A DNA stretch of 7,429 bases from Spirochaetaceae bacterium (GTDB taxonomy: Bacteria; Spirochaetota; Spirochaetia; DSM-27196; Salinispiraceae): NCBI GenBank assembly GCA_007129335.1, contig SKVS01000136.1:1-7429 (forward strand), read 5' to 3'. Numbering within the stretch: the stretch's first letter is position 1; every line of letters begins with the position of its first letter. Both the position numbers and the translations under genes were made by a program. Below are positions 1-6,273 of the stretch, one piece after another. The notes below the pieces were generated by a model. The model saw nothing but the letters and a program-made list of their open reading frames with translations. It made no database searches and was not told where the DNA came from.

Positions 1-1
1 A

Positions 2-232
2 CCGGAAATCCTGCAGCTTATTTTCCACGACAGTTTTTCTACCCGGGATGAAGCAAGTCATACCTCAGGAAGGGGAATTGGACTGTCTGCTGTTAAGGAA
101 GCAGTCGAGGCCCAGGGAGGAACCATTGGCATTAATTCAAAAATTGGAAGCGGAACAGAGTTTCAACTTATACTACCTTTAACAAGGACCAAAAAAGAAC
201 CAGACAGCATACAAAAAGGAGCACAGCAGTGA
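2..232 (+). CDS. Histidine kinase, C-terminal ATPase end (partial, CheA-like, no CheW domain)
   Basis: This is the 3' end of a gene entering from the left; 76 codons are visible, ending in TGA at 230-232. The protein reads FSTRDEAS, then SGRGIGLSAVKEAVEAQGG, then GSGTEFQLILPL. These are the late ATP-lid and G2-box elements and the last strand of a GHKL ATPase. The SGRG-G-AVK pattern resembles the CheA P4 domain (SGRGVGMDVVK) more than ordinary sensor kinases. CheA would continue into a CheW-like P5 domain after LPL; here the protein stops after about 18 charged residues, so P5 is absent. The kinase presumably phosphorylates the CheY-like protein encoded downstream, either directly or through an Hpt domain outside the window. 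Its stop overlaps the GTG start of cheX (GTGA), implying coupled translation. Sensor and phosphotransfer domains cannot be seen. Confidence 0.85.
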   Translation, partial: PEILQLIFHDSFSTRDEASHTSGRGIGLSAVKEAVEAQGGTIGINSKIGSGTEFQLILPLTRTKKEPDSIQKGAQQ

Positions 233-693
233 AAGCAGAGTTCGCAAATCCATTCATTACCGCAGCAGTATCCACCTTCCAGAAAGAAGTTGGGGTAAAG
301 CTTTCACGGAAAGATTTAACCCTGAAAAAAGCCCCTGTTCCATCCCAGTCCGTTTCCATTGTCATTGGTGTAACAGGTGCGGTGCGGGGCCAGGTTGTTT
401 ATTCCATGGATGAAAACGTGGCTCTTTCGGTTGCCAAGGCCATGCTGCCTGGGAAACTTCCCGCAGAGTTAAAAAAACTCATGACCTCGGCTGTTTCAGA
501 ACTGGCAAACATTATTACCGGCCAAGCGAGTATAACCCTGGCTGGTGAGAATAATATCATTGAAATAACTCCCCCGGCCGTCTTCATTGGGCCAGGTCTT
601 TCTATAGACTTTCTGACCATGAAAACCGTTTGTGTGAGTTTTATTTCCGGAATAGGCTCTATGGAAATCAACATTGCCATGGTAGATGCCTAG
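229..693 (+). CDS. cheX: CheX-type chemotaxis phosphatase
   Basis: The 154-residue protein has the size and layout of CheX, a cytoplasmic phosphatase that removes phosphate from CheY-P. The hallmark is the S-x3-E-x2-N helix of the CheC/CheX/FliY family, seen as S87, E91 and N94 in SAVSELANIITG. E91 and N94 would be the residues inserted into the CheY active site. The preceding VIGVTGAVRGQVVYSM (about 45-60) is the first beta hairpin of the CheX fold, followed by an ALSVAKAML helix. Only one E-x2-N motif is present, as expected for CheX rather than two-site CheC. The start is GTG at 229, set by AAAGGAG at 214-220 with about 8 nt spacing and overlapping the kinase stop. TAG ends the gene 29 nt before the CheY gene, its likely substrate. 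Confidence 0.88.
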   Translation: MKAEFANPFITAAVSTFQKEVGVKLSRKDLTLKKAPVPSQSVSIVIGVTGAVRGQVVYSMDENVALSVAKAMLPGKLPAELKKLMTSAVSELANIITGQASITLAGENNIIEITPPAVFIGPGLSIDFLTMKTVCVSFISGIGSMEINIAMVDA

Positions 694-722
694 CATGCTG
701 GTAAGAGAAAAGGGGAAAATTA

Positions 723-1088
723 ATGGCTAGTGGAAAAAAAGGGTTAATAGTAGACGATGCAACGGTCATGAGAATCCGGTTGAAAGATATTCTGACACCC
801 CAATATACCATTGTTGCTGAAGCAGAAAATGGTGTTCAAGCCCTGGAAATGTACGAAAAATTCAAGCCGGATTTTGTTACCATGGATATATCCATGGCAG
901 AAATGAATGGCATGGATGCTCTGGGGGAAATTCTGCGCAGATTCCCCGATGCGAAAATTGTCATGGTAAGCGCTATGGGTCAAAAGCTGCAGGTTTATGA
1001 GGCCCTGGGTAAGGGTGCGAAGGACTTCATTATTAAGCCCTTTGATCCAGCAAGGGTAAAAAAGGCAGTAGACAGGCTTTTTGAATGA
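723..1088 (+). CDS. CheY-like single-domain response regulator
   Basis: The 121 residues form a complete receiver domain with no output domain. The acidic pair is D11-D12, the phosphoacceptor is D55 (TMDISM), the switch residue is S83 (VMVSAMG), and the conserved lysine is K105 in the KPF motif. A purine-rich AAAAGGGG stretch at about 708-715 precedes the ATG by about 7 nt. Its place directly after a CheA-like kinase end and a CheX phosphatase suggests that the three form one phosphorelay: kinase, phosphorylated regulator, dephosphorylation by CheX. The output may be the flagellar motor, but no motor or receptor gene is visible, so another target is possible. The TGA stop overlaps the ATG of the HAD gene (1085-1088). 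Confidence 0.9.
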   Translation: MASGKKGLIVDDATVMRIRLKDILTPQYTIVAEAENGVQALEMYEKFKPDFVTMDISMAEMNGMDALGEILRRFPDAKIVMVSAMGQKLQVYEALGKGAKDFIIKPFDPARVKKAVDRLFE

Positions 1089-1798
1089 CATTCACCCCAA
1101 CTGAGTCTTCCCATGAATCTGCAAGCACAGCTCAAACAGTTTCCCCAAAGGATCATGCACCCACAATTATCTGGGATTGGAACGGAACACTCCTGAATGA
1201 TGTACAGGTTTGCATTGCGAGCATGAATACCCTGCTTCGGAAACACCATCTTCCTACCTTGAAAAGCGTGCAGGAATACCGACAAAAGTTTTGTTTCCCC
1301 GTCGAACATTACTACAAGCGGGTTGGTTTCGATTTTTCCCGCACCCCGTTCACCGATTTAGCCCGGGACTTTATTCATGAATACCATACGAACAGGGGGA
1401 AAAGCAGCCTGTCTCCCGGATCAGCTGAAGTCCTGAAAACCTTTAAAAACCTGGGATACCGGCAGATAATTGTATCTGCCTCCCAAAAAGATACCTTGGA
1501 AAAGCAAACCCGGGAACTTGGGGTAGATCATTTCTTTACGGAAATCCTGGGAATTCAAAACATTTATGCCCGGTCAAAACAGGATATTGCCCGGCAATGG
1601 ATGGACAGCACCGGAACCATCGGAACAGCTACGGTGCTTATTGGGGATACGGAACACGATTACGAGGTTGCCCGGCATATTGGATCCCATTGCATCCTCT
1701 ACTCCCAGGGCCACCAACACGTCCATCCCCCCGAAGGCATCCAGCTGATCCATGATCTGGCCAAGGCCCCGGGAGTTGTTCAGGCACTTCTTTCCTAG
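1085..1798 (+). CDS. HAD-superfamily hydrolase, phosphoglycolate-phosphatase-like
   Basis: The 237-residue protein carries all four HAD motifs. Motif I is D31-W-N-G-T35 (IIWDWNGTLLND), motif II is S131 in IIVSASQ, motif III is K165 in ARSKQD, and motif IV is G187-D188-T-E-H-D192. The helical segment between motifs I and II (about 40-110) is a C1-type cap. Length and motifs fit the Gph/small-phosphatase group; the substrate cannot be read from sequence. The second motif-I aspartate (the general acid/base in most phosphatases) is N33 here, a variation known in some DWNGT members. About 26 S/T/H-rich residues precede the core. No alternative in-frame ATG was found before M47, so the ATG at 1085, overlapping the CheY stop, is the probable start. 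No strong ribosome binding site is seen, suggesting translational coupling. Confidence 0.85.
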   Translation: MTFTPTESSHESASTAQTVSPKDHAPTIIWDWNGTLLNDVQVCIASMNTLLRKHHLPTLKSVQEYRQKFCFPVEHYYKRVGFDFSRTPFTDLARDFIHEYHTNRGKSSLSPGSAEVLKTFKNLGYRQIIVSASQKDTLEKQTRELGVDHFFTEILGIQNIYARSKQDIARQWMDSTGTIGTATVLIGDTEHDYEVARHIGSHCILYSQGHQHVHPPEGIQLIHDLAKAPGVVQALLS

Positions 1799-1829
1799 AG
1801 GCACTTATTACCTGGAGCTCACCTCTTTC

Positions 1830-2486
1830 TCAGGCAAACACCCCCGGGGTGTCCAGTATCATGAGTTCGGCTTCGGTAGCCTGTAGAACATCGTCAATGC
1901 TGCAATCCGCTGCTACTTCCAGGAGCACCAACCCTTCGGGTGTACATTCAATAACCGCTTTCTCTGTAACAATGAGGTCGGCCTGACCTACTGCGGTCAA
2001 TGGAAGGGTACATTTTTTTCTAATTTTGGGATTTCCGTCCTTGTCGCAGTGGGTGGTGGCCAGAATTACCTTCCGGGCACCAGCGCATAAATCCATTGCC
2101 CCGCCCATTCCGGCAACCATTTTTCCCGGCACAATGTAATTAGCAATATTCCCCTGTTCGTCCACCTCCAGGGTGCCCAATACGGTTATATCCACATGTC
2201 CGCCCCGAATAATGCCAAAGCTTGTTGCAGAATCGAAAAAGCAGGCACCGGGTTTCAAGGTTACATGCTGATTTCCCGCATTAATGAGATCCGGGTCTTC
2301 CTGTCCTGGTACAGGACTGGGACCCATTCCGACAAAACCGTTTTCTGACTGAAGAATAATGTTCACACCCTCGGGAATGAAGTTTGCTGCCATGGTCGGC
2401 ATGCCTATACCCAAATTGACTACCTGCCCGTCCTGAAACTCCCTGGCGATTCGTCGGGCTATTCTTTCGCGGTAATCGTAGCTCAT
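1830..2486 (-). CDS. atoA: Acetoacetate/butyrate-type CoA-transferase, subunit B
   Basis: This is the 218-residue beta subunit of a class I (family I) CoA-transferase. Visible landmarks are VNLGIGMPT near residues 23-31, the active-site SENG loop with the probable catalytic glutamate E48, the GFVGMGP stretch after it, and GGHVDITVLG near 95-104. The glutamate forms the covalent glutamyl-CoA intermediate during transfer of CoA between acyl-CoA and a free acid. Next to lysine-fermentation genes, the most likely reaction is exchange among acetoacetate, butyrate and acetate (AtoA/CtfB type). Subunit sequence alone does not separate this from succinyl-CoA:3-oxoacid transferases (ScoB). The ATG at 2486 overlaps the atoD stop by 4 bases and follows a GAAGGGGGT-like site. 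The TGA stop lies 31 nt from the converging HAD gene. Confidence 0.9.
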   Translation of the reverse strand: MSYDYRERIARRIAREFQDGQVVNLGIGMPTMAANFIPEGVNIILQSENGFVGMGPSPVPGQEDPDLINAGNQHVTLKPGACFFDSATSFGIIRGGHVDITVLGTLEVDEQGNIANYIVPGKMVAGMGGAMDLCAGARKVILATTHCDKDGNPKIRKKCTLPLTAVGQADLIVTEKAVIECTPEGLVLLEVAADCSIDDVLQATEAELMILDTPGVFA

Positions 2487-3178
2487 GGTGCACCCCCTTC
2501 GGTTTCATTAGTCCTGGTTTGGTCGTCTGCTGGTGCTAAAACAAGAGCATCCACAAAAATTCCCGGAAGCATGATTTCATCGGGATCAAGCTCCCCTATT
2601 TCAACAATTTCACTGACCTGAGCAACAACATACTGACAGGCAGGAGCCATAAGGGGATTAAAATTCCTGGCTGACATGCGAAATATGAGGTTACCCGCCC
2701 GATCAGCCCGATGGGCCTTTATGAGGGCAACATCCCCTTTCAGCGAGAGCTCCAGAAGGTAATCTTTTCCGTCCAGGGTTTTCCGCTCCTTTCCTTCCTC
2801 CACGAGAGTACCGACACCGGTAGGTGTTAAGAATCCTCCAAGACCGGTACCTCCGCAACGGATTCTTTCGGCCAGTGTTCCCTGGGGAACCAATTGAACC
2901 TGAGCCTCACCGGAGTTCATAGCCTTTCCCATTTCCGGATTCAGCCCAATATGACTGGTTATGAGGATAGACAGCTGTTTCGATCGAACAAGCTTACCCA
3001 CACCCCCGCCTGGAACTCCCGCATCGTTGCACACTATGGTAAGGTTTTCCTGACCCTGGCGAACCAGTTCATCTACCAGGATTTCCGGAGTGCCGACGGT
3101 CATGAATCCTCCAACCATAATGGTGGAACCGGATGCAATATCCGCAATGGCTTGAACGAGGTCCCGTTCTTTGTTCAT
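2483..3178 (-). CDS. atoD: Acetoacetate/butyrate-type CoA-transferase, subunit A
   Basis: This 231-residue protein is the alpha subunit partner of AtoA. Residues 17-31 (SGSTIMVGGFMTVGTPE) match the family I CoA-transferase signature GGF-x3-G-x-P, part of the CoA-binding site. Further family landmarks are NDAG near 51-54, CGGTGLGGFLTPTGVGT near 108-124, and KAHRADRAGN near 154-163. The heteromer would move CoA between acetoacetate and short fatty acids. In lysine fermentation this step feeds acetoacetyl-CoA to thiolysis and releases butyrate. The ATG start at 3178 overlaps the aminotransferase TGA (ATGA) and has a strong GGAGGT site inside the end of that gene, so the three genes are translationally linked. 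The last 15 or so residues are polar and look like a tail. Confidence 0.9.
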   Translation of the reverse strand: MNKERDLVQAIADIASGSTIMVGGFMTVGTPEILVDELVRQGQENLTIVCNDAGVPGGGVGKLVRSKQLSILITSHIGLNPEMGKAMNSGEAQVQLVPQGTLAERIRCGGTGLGGFLTPTGVGTLVEEGKERKTLDGKDYLLELSLKGDVALIKAHRADRAGNLIFRMSARNFNPLMAPACQYVVAQVSEIVEIGELDPDEIMLPGIFVDALVLAPADDQTRTNETEGGAP

Positions 3179-4440
3179 CCCACAACCTCCTTCACGTAAT
3201 GCAGTGCCTGGTCAATTGTTTCAATGGTATAATCCAGATCTTCCAAGGTGTGACGATAGCAAATATACCCATGATGGTAGGGTTGCTGGAAAATGCCGCT
3301 ACGGATTAAATAGGTGTAAAAGGTATCCCGTCTTGTTTTATAGAGCTTCGCTTCGTCCTTATCGAAGGTCAGGAAGGACATGGGAGCTATTCCCGATAGT
3401 CGGATGCCCAGGGATTCTTTAAAACCTCCCTGGGTAATGACCCGGTTAACCCCTTCCATGTAGTGGTTCCCCTTTTGGTGTACAACCTCTAACACCTTGT
3501 CCCGCTGCATTATTTCGATTGTCTTTAACGCAGCGATGTAAGACAGGGAGTTCGGGAAAAAGGTAGAAGAAATAAACACCTCTTTTTCACCCATTTTCAT
3601 GATGTCCCTGCGGCCGCAGACTGCTGCAATGGAATACCCATTACCCATAGCCTTACCGAAAACCGACATGTGGGGAACAACTCCGTAGGCTTTCTGAGCA
3701 CCTCCGAGAGAAATGCGGAAACCGGTGCGGATTTCATCGAATATGAGTACGGCACCGTACTTTTCTGCCAGGTCTTTTGCTCCCTGAAGAAATCCTGGTG
3801 CTGGTTCTTCCATTGGGGCCGCCAGGGGATGCCCAAAGGGGGTCATAATAATTGCAGCTGTATCCTCACCGTGTTCTTTTAAAAGATCTTCCAATTGATC
3901 CAGCCGGTTGTAGTGAAATTCGTACACATCCTCGTAGAGTTTTTCGGGAATACCCCCTTTTACTTCTACACACCAGTCGTGCCACCCGTGGTATCCACAC
4001 CTCATAATGACCTTACGCCCCGTAAAGGCCCGGGCAAGACGAATGGCGGTGGTGGTTGCATCGCTGCCGGTTTTCACGAATAAACACATTTCGGCTGAGG
4101 GAATAATGGTTTGCAGGGTCTCGGCCAGTTCATTTTGAATTGTTTGGGTCAGGGAAAAACAAAATCCCTTATTCTGTATTTGATCGATGACCCCATTGTC
4201 GATCTCTTTCTCCCGGTGTCCAAGAATGATTGGACCGTAGGCACATAAGTAGTCTATGTACTCATTCCCATCCACATCGGTAATTCTGCCGCCCTTACCC
4301 TGGGAGAAAAATACCGGATACTCCCCTTCCACAAAATTGTAGGGTCTTCTTATTCCCAACACGCCCCCGGGAATAAGTTTCCGGGCCCGATCCAGTTCCA
4401 TAAGTGATTTTTGAATATTCAATTTTGGTTTTTCTTGCAC
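3175..4440 (-). CDS. kat: Class-III PLP aminotransferase, probable 3-aminobutyryl-CoA aminotransferase
   Basis: The 421-residue protein is a fold-type I, class-III aminotransferase related to glutamate-1-semialdehyde aminomutase. Visible PLP-site residues are the GSDA phosphate loop (125-128), Y150-H-G-W stacking region, D235 in FDEIRTG, and the Schiff-base lysine K263 in FGKAMGNG. The N-terminal RARKLIPGGV is typical of the GSAM-like branch. In some lysine fermenters a member of this branch (Kat, described as an acyl-CoA beta-transaminase) converts 3-aminobutyryl-CoA plus 2-oxoglutarate to acetoacetyl-CoA plus glutamate, replacing the ammonia lyase Kal. Position directly upstream of atoD-atoA and near kamD makes this the best call. 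A beta-amino acid or GABA-type transaminase remains possible. The start is GTG at 4440, chosen for GGAGG at 4446-4450 with 5 nt spacing. Confidence 0.72.
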   Translation of the reverse strand: MQEKPKLNIQKSLMELDRARKLIPGGVLGIRRPYNFVEGEYPVFFSQGKGGRITDVDGNEYIDYLCAYGPIILGHREKEIDNGVIDQIQNKGFCFSLTQTIQNELAETLQTIIPSAEMCLFVKTGSDATTTAIRLARAFTGRKVIMRCGYHGWHDWCVEVKGGIPEKLYEDVYEFHYNRLDQLEDLLKEHGEDTAAIIMTPFGHPLAAPMEEPAPGFLQGAKDLAEKYGAVLIFDEIRTGFRISLGGAQKAYGVVPHMSVFGKAMGNGYSIAAVCGRRDIMKMGEKEVFISSTFFPNSLSYIAALKTIEIMQRDKVLEVVHQKGNHYMEGVNRVITQGGFKESLGIRLSGIAPMSFLTFDKDEAKLYKTRRDTFYTYLIRSGIFQQPYHHGYICYRHTLEDLDYTIETIDQALHYVKEVVG

Positions 4441-4445
4441 AGCAT

Positions 4446-4450
4446 CCTCC
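4446..4450 (-). promoter_or_regulatory. Ribosome binding site deciding the GTG start of kat
   Basis: GGAGG on the minus strand sits 5 nt before GTG (4440-4438). An ATG at 4445-4443 is also present but abuts the GGAGG with no spacing and opens only an 8-codon out-of-frame peptide. The GTG frame is the one that carries the aminotransferase. Confidence 0.75.
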
Positions 4451-4472
4451 GATTGTAATCAGAATTAGTACT

Positions 4473-4487
4473 GCAGAATGCGTGCCA
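4473..4487 (-). promoter_or_regulatory. Sigma-54 (-24/-12) promoter of the kat-atoD-atoA operon
   Basis: Read on the minus strand this is TGGCAC-GCATT-CTGC, close to the consensus TGGCACG-N4-TTGC, with the invariant GG and GC exactly 10 bases apart. Transcription should begin about 12 nt after the GC, near 4461. That leaves a roughly 20-nt leader containing the GGAGG site before the kat GTG start. An encoded sigma-54 activator immediately upstream supports the call. Confidence 0.82.
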
Positions 4488-4602
4488 TGTTGATTTTTCT
4501 CTTGTACTTATCGAATTATTCCCGGAAAATGTCCGAAGATATCCTATTCATGGTAGTTTTTTCATGAAGAATGACCAGACATTACTGCTTACCCATTGGG
4601 TG

Positions 4603-4620
4603 TGAACCATTTTTGAATCA
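4603..4620. promoter_or_regulatory. Inverted-repeat activator site upstream of kat (probable enhancer)
   Basis: TGAACCA-TTTT-TGAATCA matches 16 of 18 positions of the perfect inverted repeat at 6090-6107. It lies about 150 bp upstream of the predicted kat start point, a usual distance for a sigma-54 enhancer, and just past the stop codon of the activator gene. Binding by that activator is inferred. Confidence 0.65.
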
Positions 4621-4629
4621 ATATACTTC

Positions 4630-6039
4630 CTACTCATGAAAGCCTATTCCGTAAGAACTTAACTTCCTTACTGCGGTGGACTGGCTTATACCCAGAACCT
4701 TCGCAAGCTTTCTTGTTGATGGGTAGCGTTGCCAAACCTGTGTCAAAATTCTTTCCTCATACCTGGCCAGGGCAACCGAAAGGGGTTGCATTGAATCGGT
4801 GGGTTCTTCAATTTCAGGGCAAGCCTCATGAACACGGGGTGTCTGCTGCAAGTCTTCTACCGAGCGGATGATATGAATGGGAAGCTGATCCGGGGTAACC
4901 CTGTCCTCCGAACACAATACGACCAACCTTTCCAGGGTATTCTCCAGTTCCCGAACATTACCCGGCCAGGAATACAGTTCGAACACATTCATAACTCCCG
5001 GAGAAATATGAACATGTTTGTGAAACCGGCGGTTAAACTGATGAAGAAAATGATTAGCAAGGGGAAGAATTGCTTCCTTCCGTTCCCGTAATGGGGGAAT
5101 GTGCAGGGGTATGACATTCAACCGGTAGTAAAGGTCCTGGCGAAAGCTCCCTTGACGAACCATTTCTTCCAGATCCTGATTCGTTGCTGCAATGACCCGT
5201 ACATCTACTTGGATTGGCTTACGGCCGCCAACCCTGACAATTTCTTTTTCCTGTATGGCCCGGAGTAATTTAACCTGGGTGTTTAGACTGATGTCCCCGA
5301 TTTCATCGAGAAAAAGGGTACCCCCATTGGCTACCTCGAATAATCCGGGTTTTCCACCCCGGTCTGCGCCGGTAAAAGCACCCTTCTCGTAACCGAATAA
5401 TTCGCTCTCCAGCAGGGTTTCGGGAATAGCACTACAATTCGTGGTAATCATGGGAGCCTGCTCTCCCCTTCCTGAACGGTGAATAACCCGAGCTACGATT
5501 TCCTTTCCAACCCCGCTCTCTCCAGTAATGAGCACGGTGGAATCCACATCCCCTAACTGCATAGCAGTACGCATAATTTGCTTCATTGCCTGGGAATGGA
5601 TTATGAGGTTTTCCATATTCATTTGATTCAACCGAAAATGCAGGAGTTCCATTTTGTACCGTTCGTTGGTTTCCACTGTCCGGGCAAGGGCGTGCTTCAA
5701 AGAAGTCAGCTCTTCCATATCTCGCAGGGTTGTAACAACCTGGGTTATGGCTCCCTTCTTGTCATAAACCGGTACGCCCGTAAGGAGAACCTCCTTCCCA
5801 TTGGGCAGGGTTTCAACAATGCTTTCCTCTTTTTGGGACTCCAAAACCTTAAGGGTAACAGATTTCTGGTACACCCCCTGATTTACCAGTTGGCGAACAT
5901 CCTTATTATTAATCTGATCCCAGGTTATACCCGTTATCTGCTCAAAAGCACGGTTTATGTGCAGGGTTTTACCCTGACCGTCTGTTATATACACTCCATC
6001 GCTGATGGAGTTCAAAATTGCCTGATACTCATGATTCAT
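4630..6039 (-). CDS. PAS-domain sigma-54-dependent transcriptional activator
   Basis: The 469-residue protein has three parts. A PAS sensor domain occupies about 1-110 (ILNSISDGVYITDGQGK is a classic PAS start), followed by a likely coiled-coil linker (about 108-145). The AAA+ domain spans about 148-375: Walker A GESGVGKE (173-180), intact GAFTGA loop (220-225) that contacts sigma-54, Walker B LFLDEIGD (242-249), FRQDLYYRL arginine-finger region (299-307) and WPGNVREL (358-365). A C-terminal HTH follows at 441-465 (STRKLAKVLGISQSTAVRKL, TyrR-like in style). It should be a genuine activator, not a repressor variant. There is no receiver domain, so the PAS domain probably senses a small molecule; lysine or a pathway intermediate is an inference. 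It sits between two units that each have a -24/-12 promoter and a matching inverted repeat. The ATG at 6039 has GAAGGT about 9 nt upstream. Confidence 0.93.
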   Translation of the reverse strand: MNHEYQAILNSISDGVYITDGQGKTLHINRAFEQITGITWDQINNKDVRQLVNQGVYQKSVTLKVLESQKEESIVETLPNGKEVLLTGVPVYDKKGAITQVVTTLRDMEELTSLKHALARTVETNERYKMELLHFRLNQMNMENLIIHSQAMKQIMRTAMQLGDVDSTVLITGESGVGKEIVARVIHRSGRGEQAPMITTNCSAIPETLLESELFGYEKGAFTGADRGGKPGLFEVANGGTLFLDEIGDISLNTQVKLLRAIQEKEIVRVGGRKPIQVDVRVIAATNQDLEEMVRQGSFRQDLYYRLNVIPLHIPPLRERKEAILPLANHFLHQFNRRFHKHVHISPGVMNVFELYSWPGNVRELENTLERLVVLCSEDRVTPDQLPIHIIRSVEDLQQTPRVHEACPEIEEPTDSMQPLSVALARYEERILTQVWQRYPSTRKLAKVLGISQSTAVRKLSSYGIGFHE

Positions 6040-6060
6040 ATGGTTTTACCTTCAATGGTT

Positions 6061-6089
6061 ATTGTATAAGTGATTCATGAATAACTCAA
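6061..6089 (-). promoter_or_regulatory. Sigma-70-like promoter of the activator gene
   Basis: On the minus strand, TTGAGT (6089-6084) and TACAAT (6066-6061) are separated by exactly 17 bp, matching 4/6 and 5/6 of the vegetative consensus. A start near 6054 would give a short leader of about 15 nt that still contains the GAAGGT site (6053-6048). A TGATTCA half-site lies inside the spacer and the full inverted repeat abuts the -35 box, so autoregulation is plausible. Confidence 0.55.
6071..6081. promoter_or_regulatory. Activator half-site within the activator promoter
   Basis: TGATTCATGAA contains the TGATTCA half-site and the 8-bp palindrome TTCATGAA (6074-6081), which recurs at 4561-4568 in the kat upstream region. 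It lies between the -35 and -10 boxes of the activator promoter. Binding here would be expected to block RNA polymerase; this is inferred from position only. Confidence 0.4.
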
Positions 6090-6107
6090 TGATTCATTTT
6101 TGAATCA
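6090..6107. promoter_or_regulatory. Perfect 18-bp inverted repeat, probable activator-binding enhancer for kamD
   Basis: TGATTCA-TTTT-TGAATCA is a perfect 7-bp inverted repeat around a 4-T spacer. It is centred about 173 bp upstream of the predicted kamD start point. The same element (16/18) occurs upstream of kat, linking both units to one DNA-binding protein, most simply the HTH activator encoded between them. The repeat also touches the -35 box of the activator gene. Confidence 0.7.
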
Positions 6108-6245
6108 ATGCTGAGTCATATGAACAGCCACACAAGAGGGAAAACCAGAAAAAAAAGCCTTTACGTCCTCACCTGAAATACTGAACAGGAACAAAACAAG
6201 AGGTCTTTCCTGAAATGTAAAGGATACATCGTATCTTTGCTTTCC
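6108..6245. other. Intergenic DNA between enhancer and kamD promoter
   Basis: No gene is seen here. It separates the inverted repeat from the -24 box and would form the loop between activator and polymerase. It holds a run of eight A (within 6147-6160), a degenerate half-site pair TGAGTCA-TA-TGAACAG (6112-6127), and a small hairpin GATAC-ATC-GTATC (6223-6235). No clear IHF consensus could be identified by eye. Confidence 0.4.
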
Positions 6246-6260
6246 TGGCACACAAATTGC
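6246..6260 (+). promoter_or_regulatory. Sigma-54 (-24/-12) promoter of kamD
   Basis: TGGCAC-ACAAA-TTGC has perfect -24 and -12 cores with the required spacing. Transcription is predicted to begin about 12 nt beyond the GC, at roughly 6271-6273. That is essentially at the kamD ATG (6274), leaving no room for a ribosome binding site. Confidence 0.85.
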
Positions 6261-6273
6261 TTTCCTTATGATA

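Noticed and set aside
1797..1830. Hairpin AGAGG...CCTCT between the converging HAD and atoA genes as a terminator
   Set aside because: Only a 5-bp stem with a 20-nt loop and no real T-run follows.
4420..4445. 8-codon peptide starting at ATG 4445 (minus strand) as a leader peptide for kat
   Set aside because: The ATG touches the GGAGG with no spacing, and the peptide has no regulatory codon pattern.
5578..6069. Plus-strand open frame of 163 codons antisense to the activator
   Set aside because: It lies opposite well-conserved PAS/AAA+ coding sequence and shows no protein family features.
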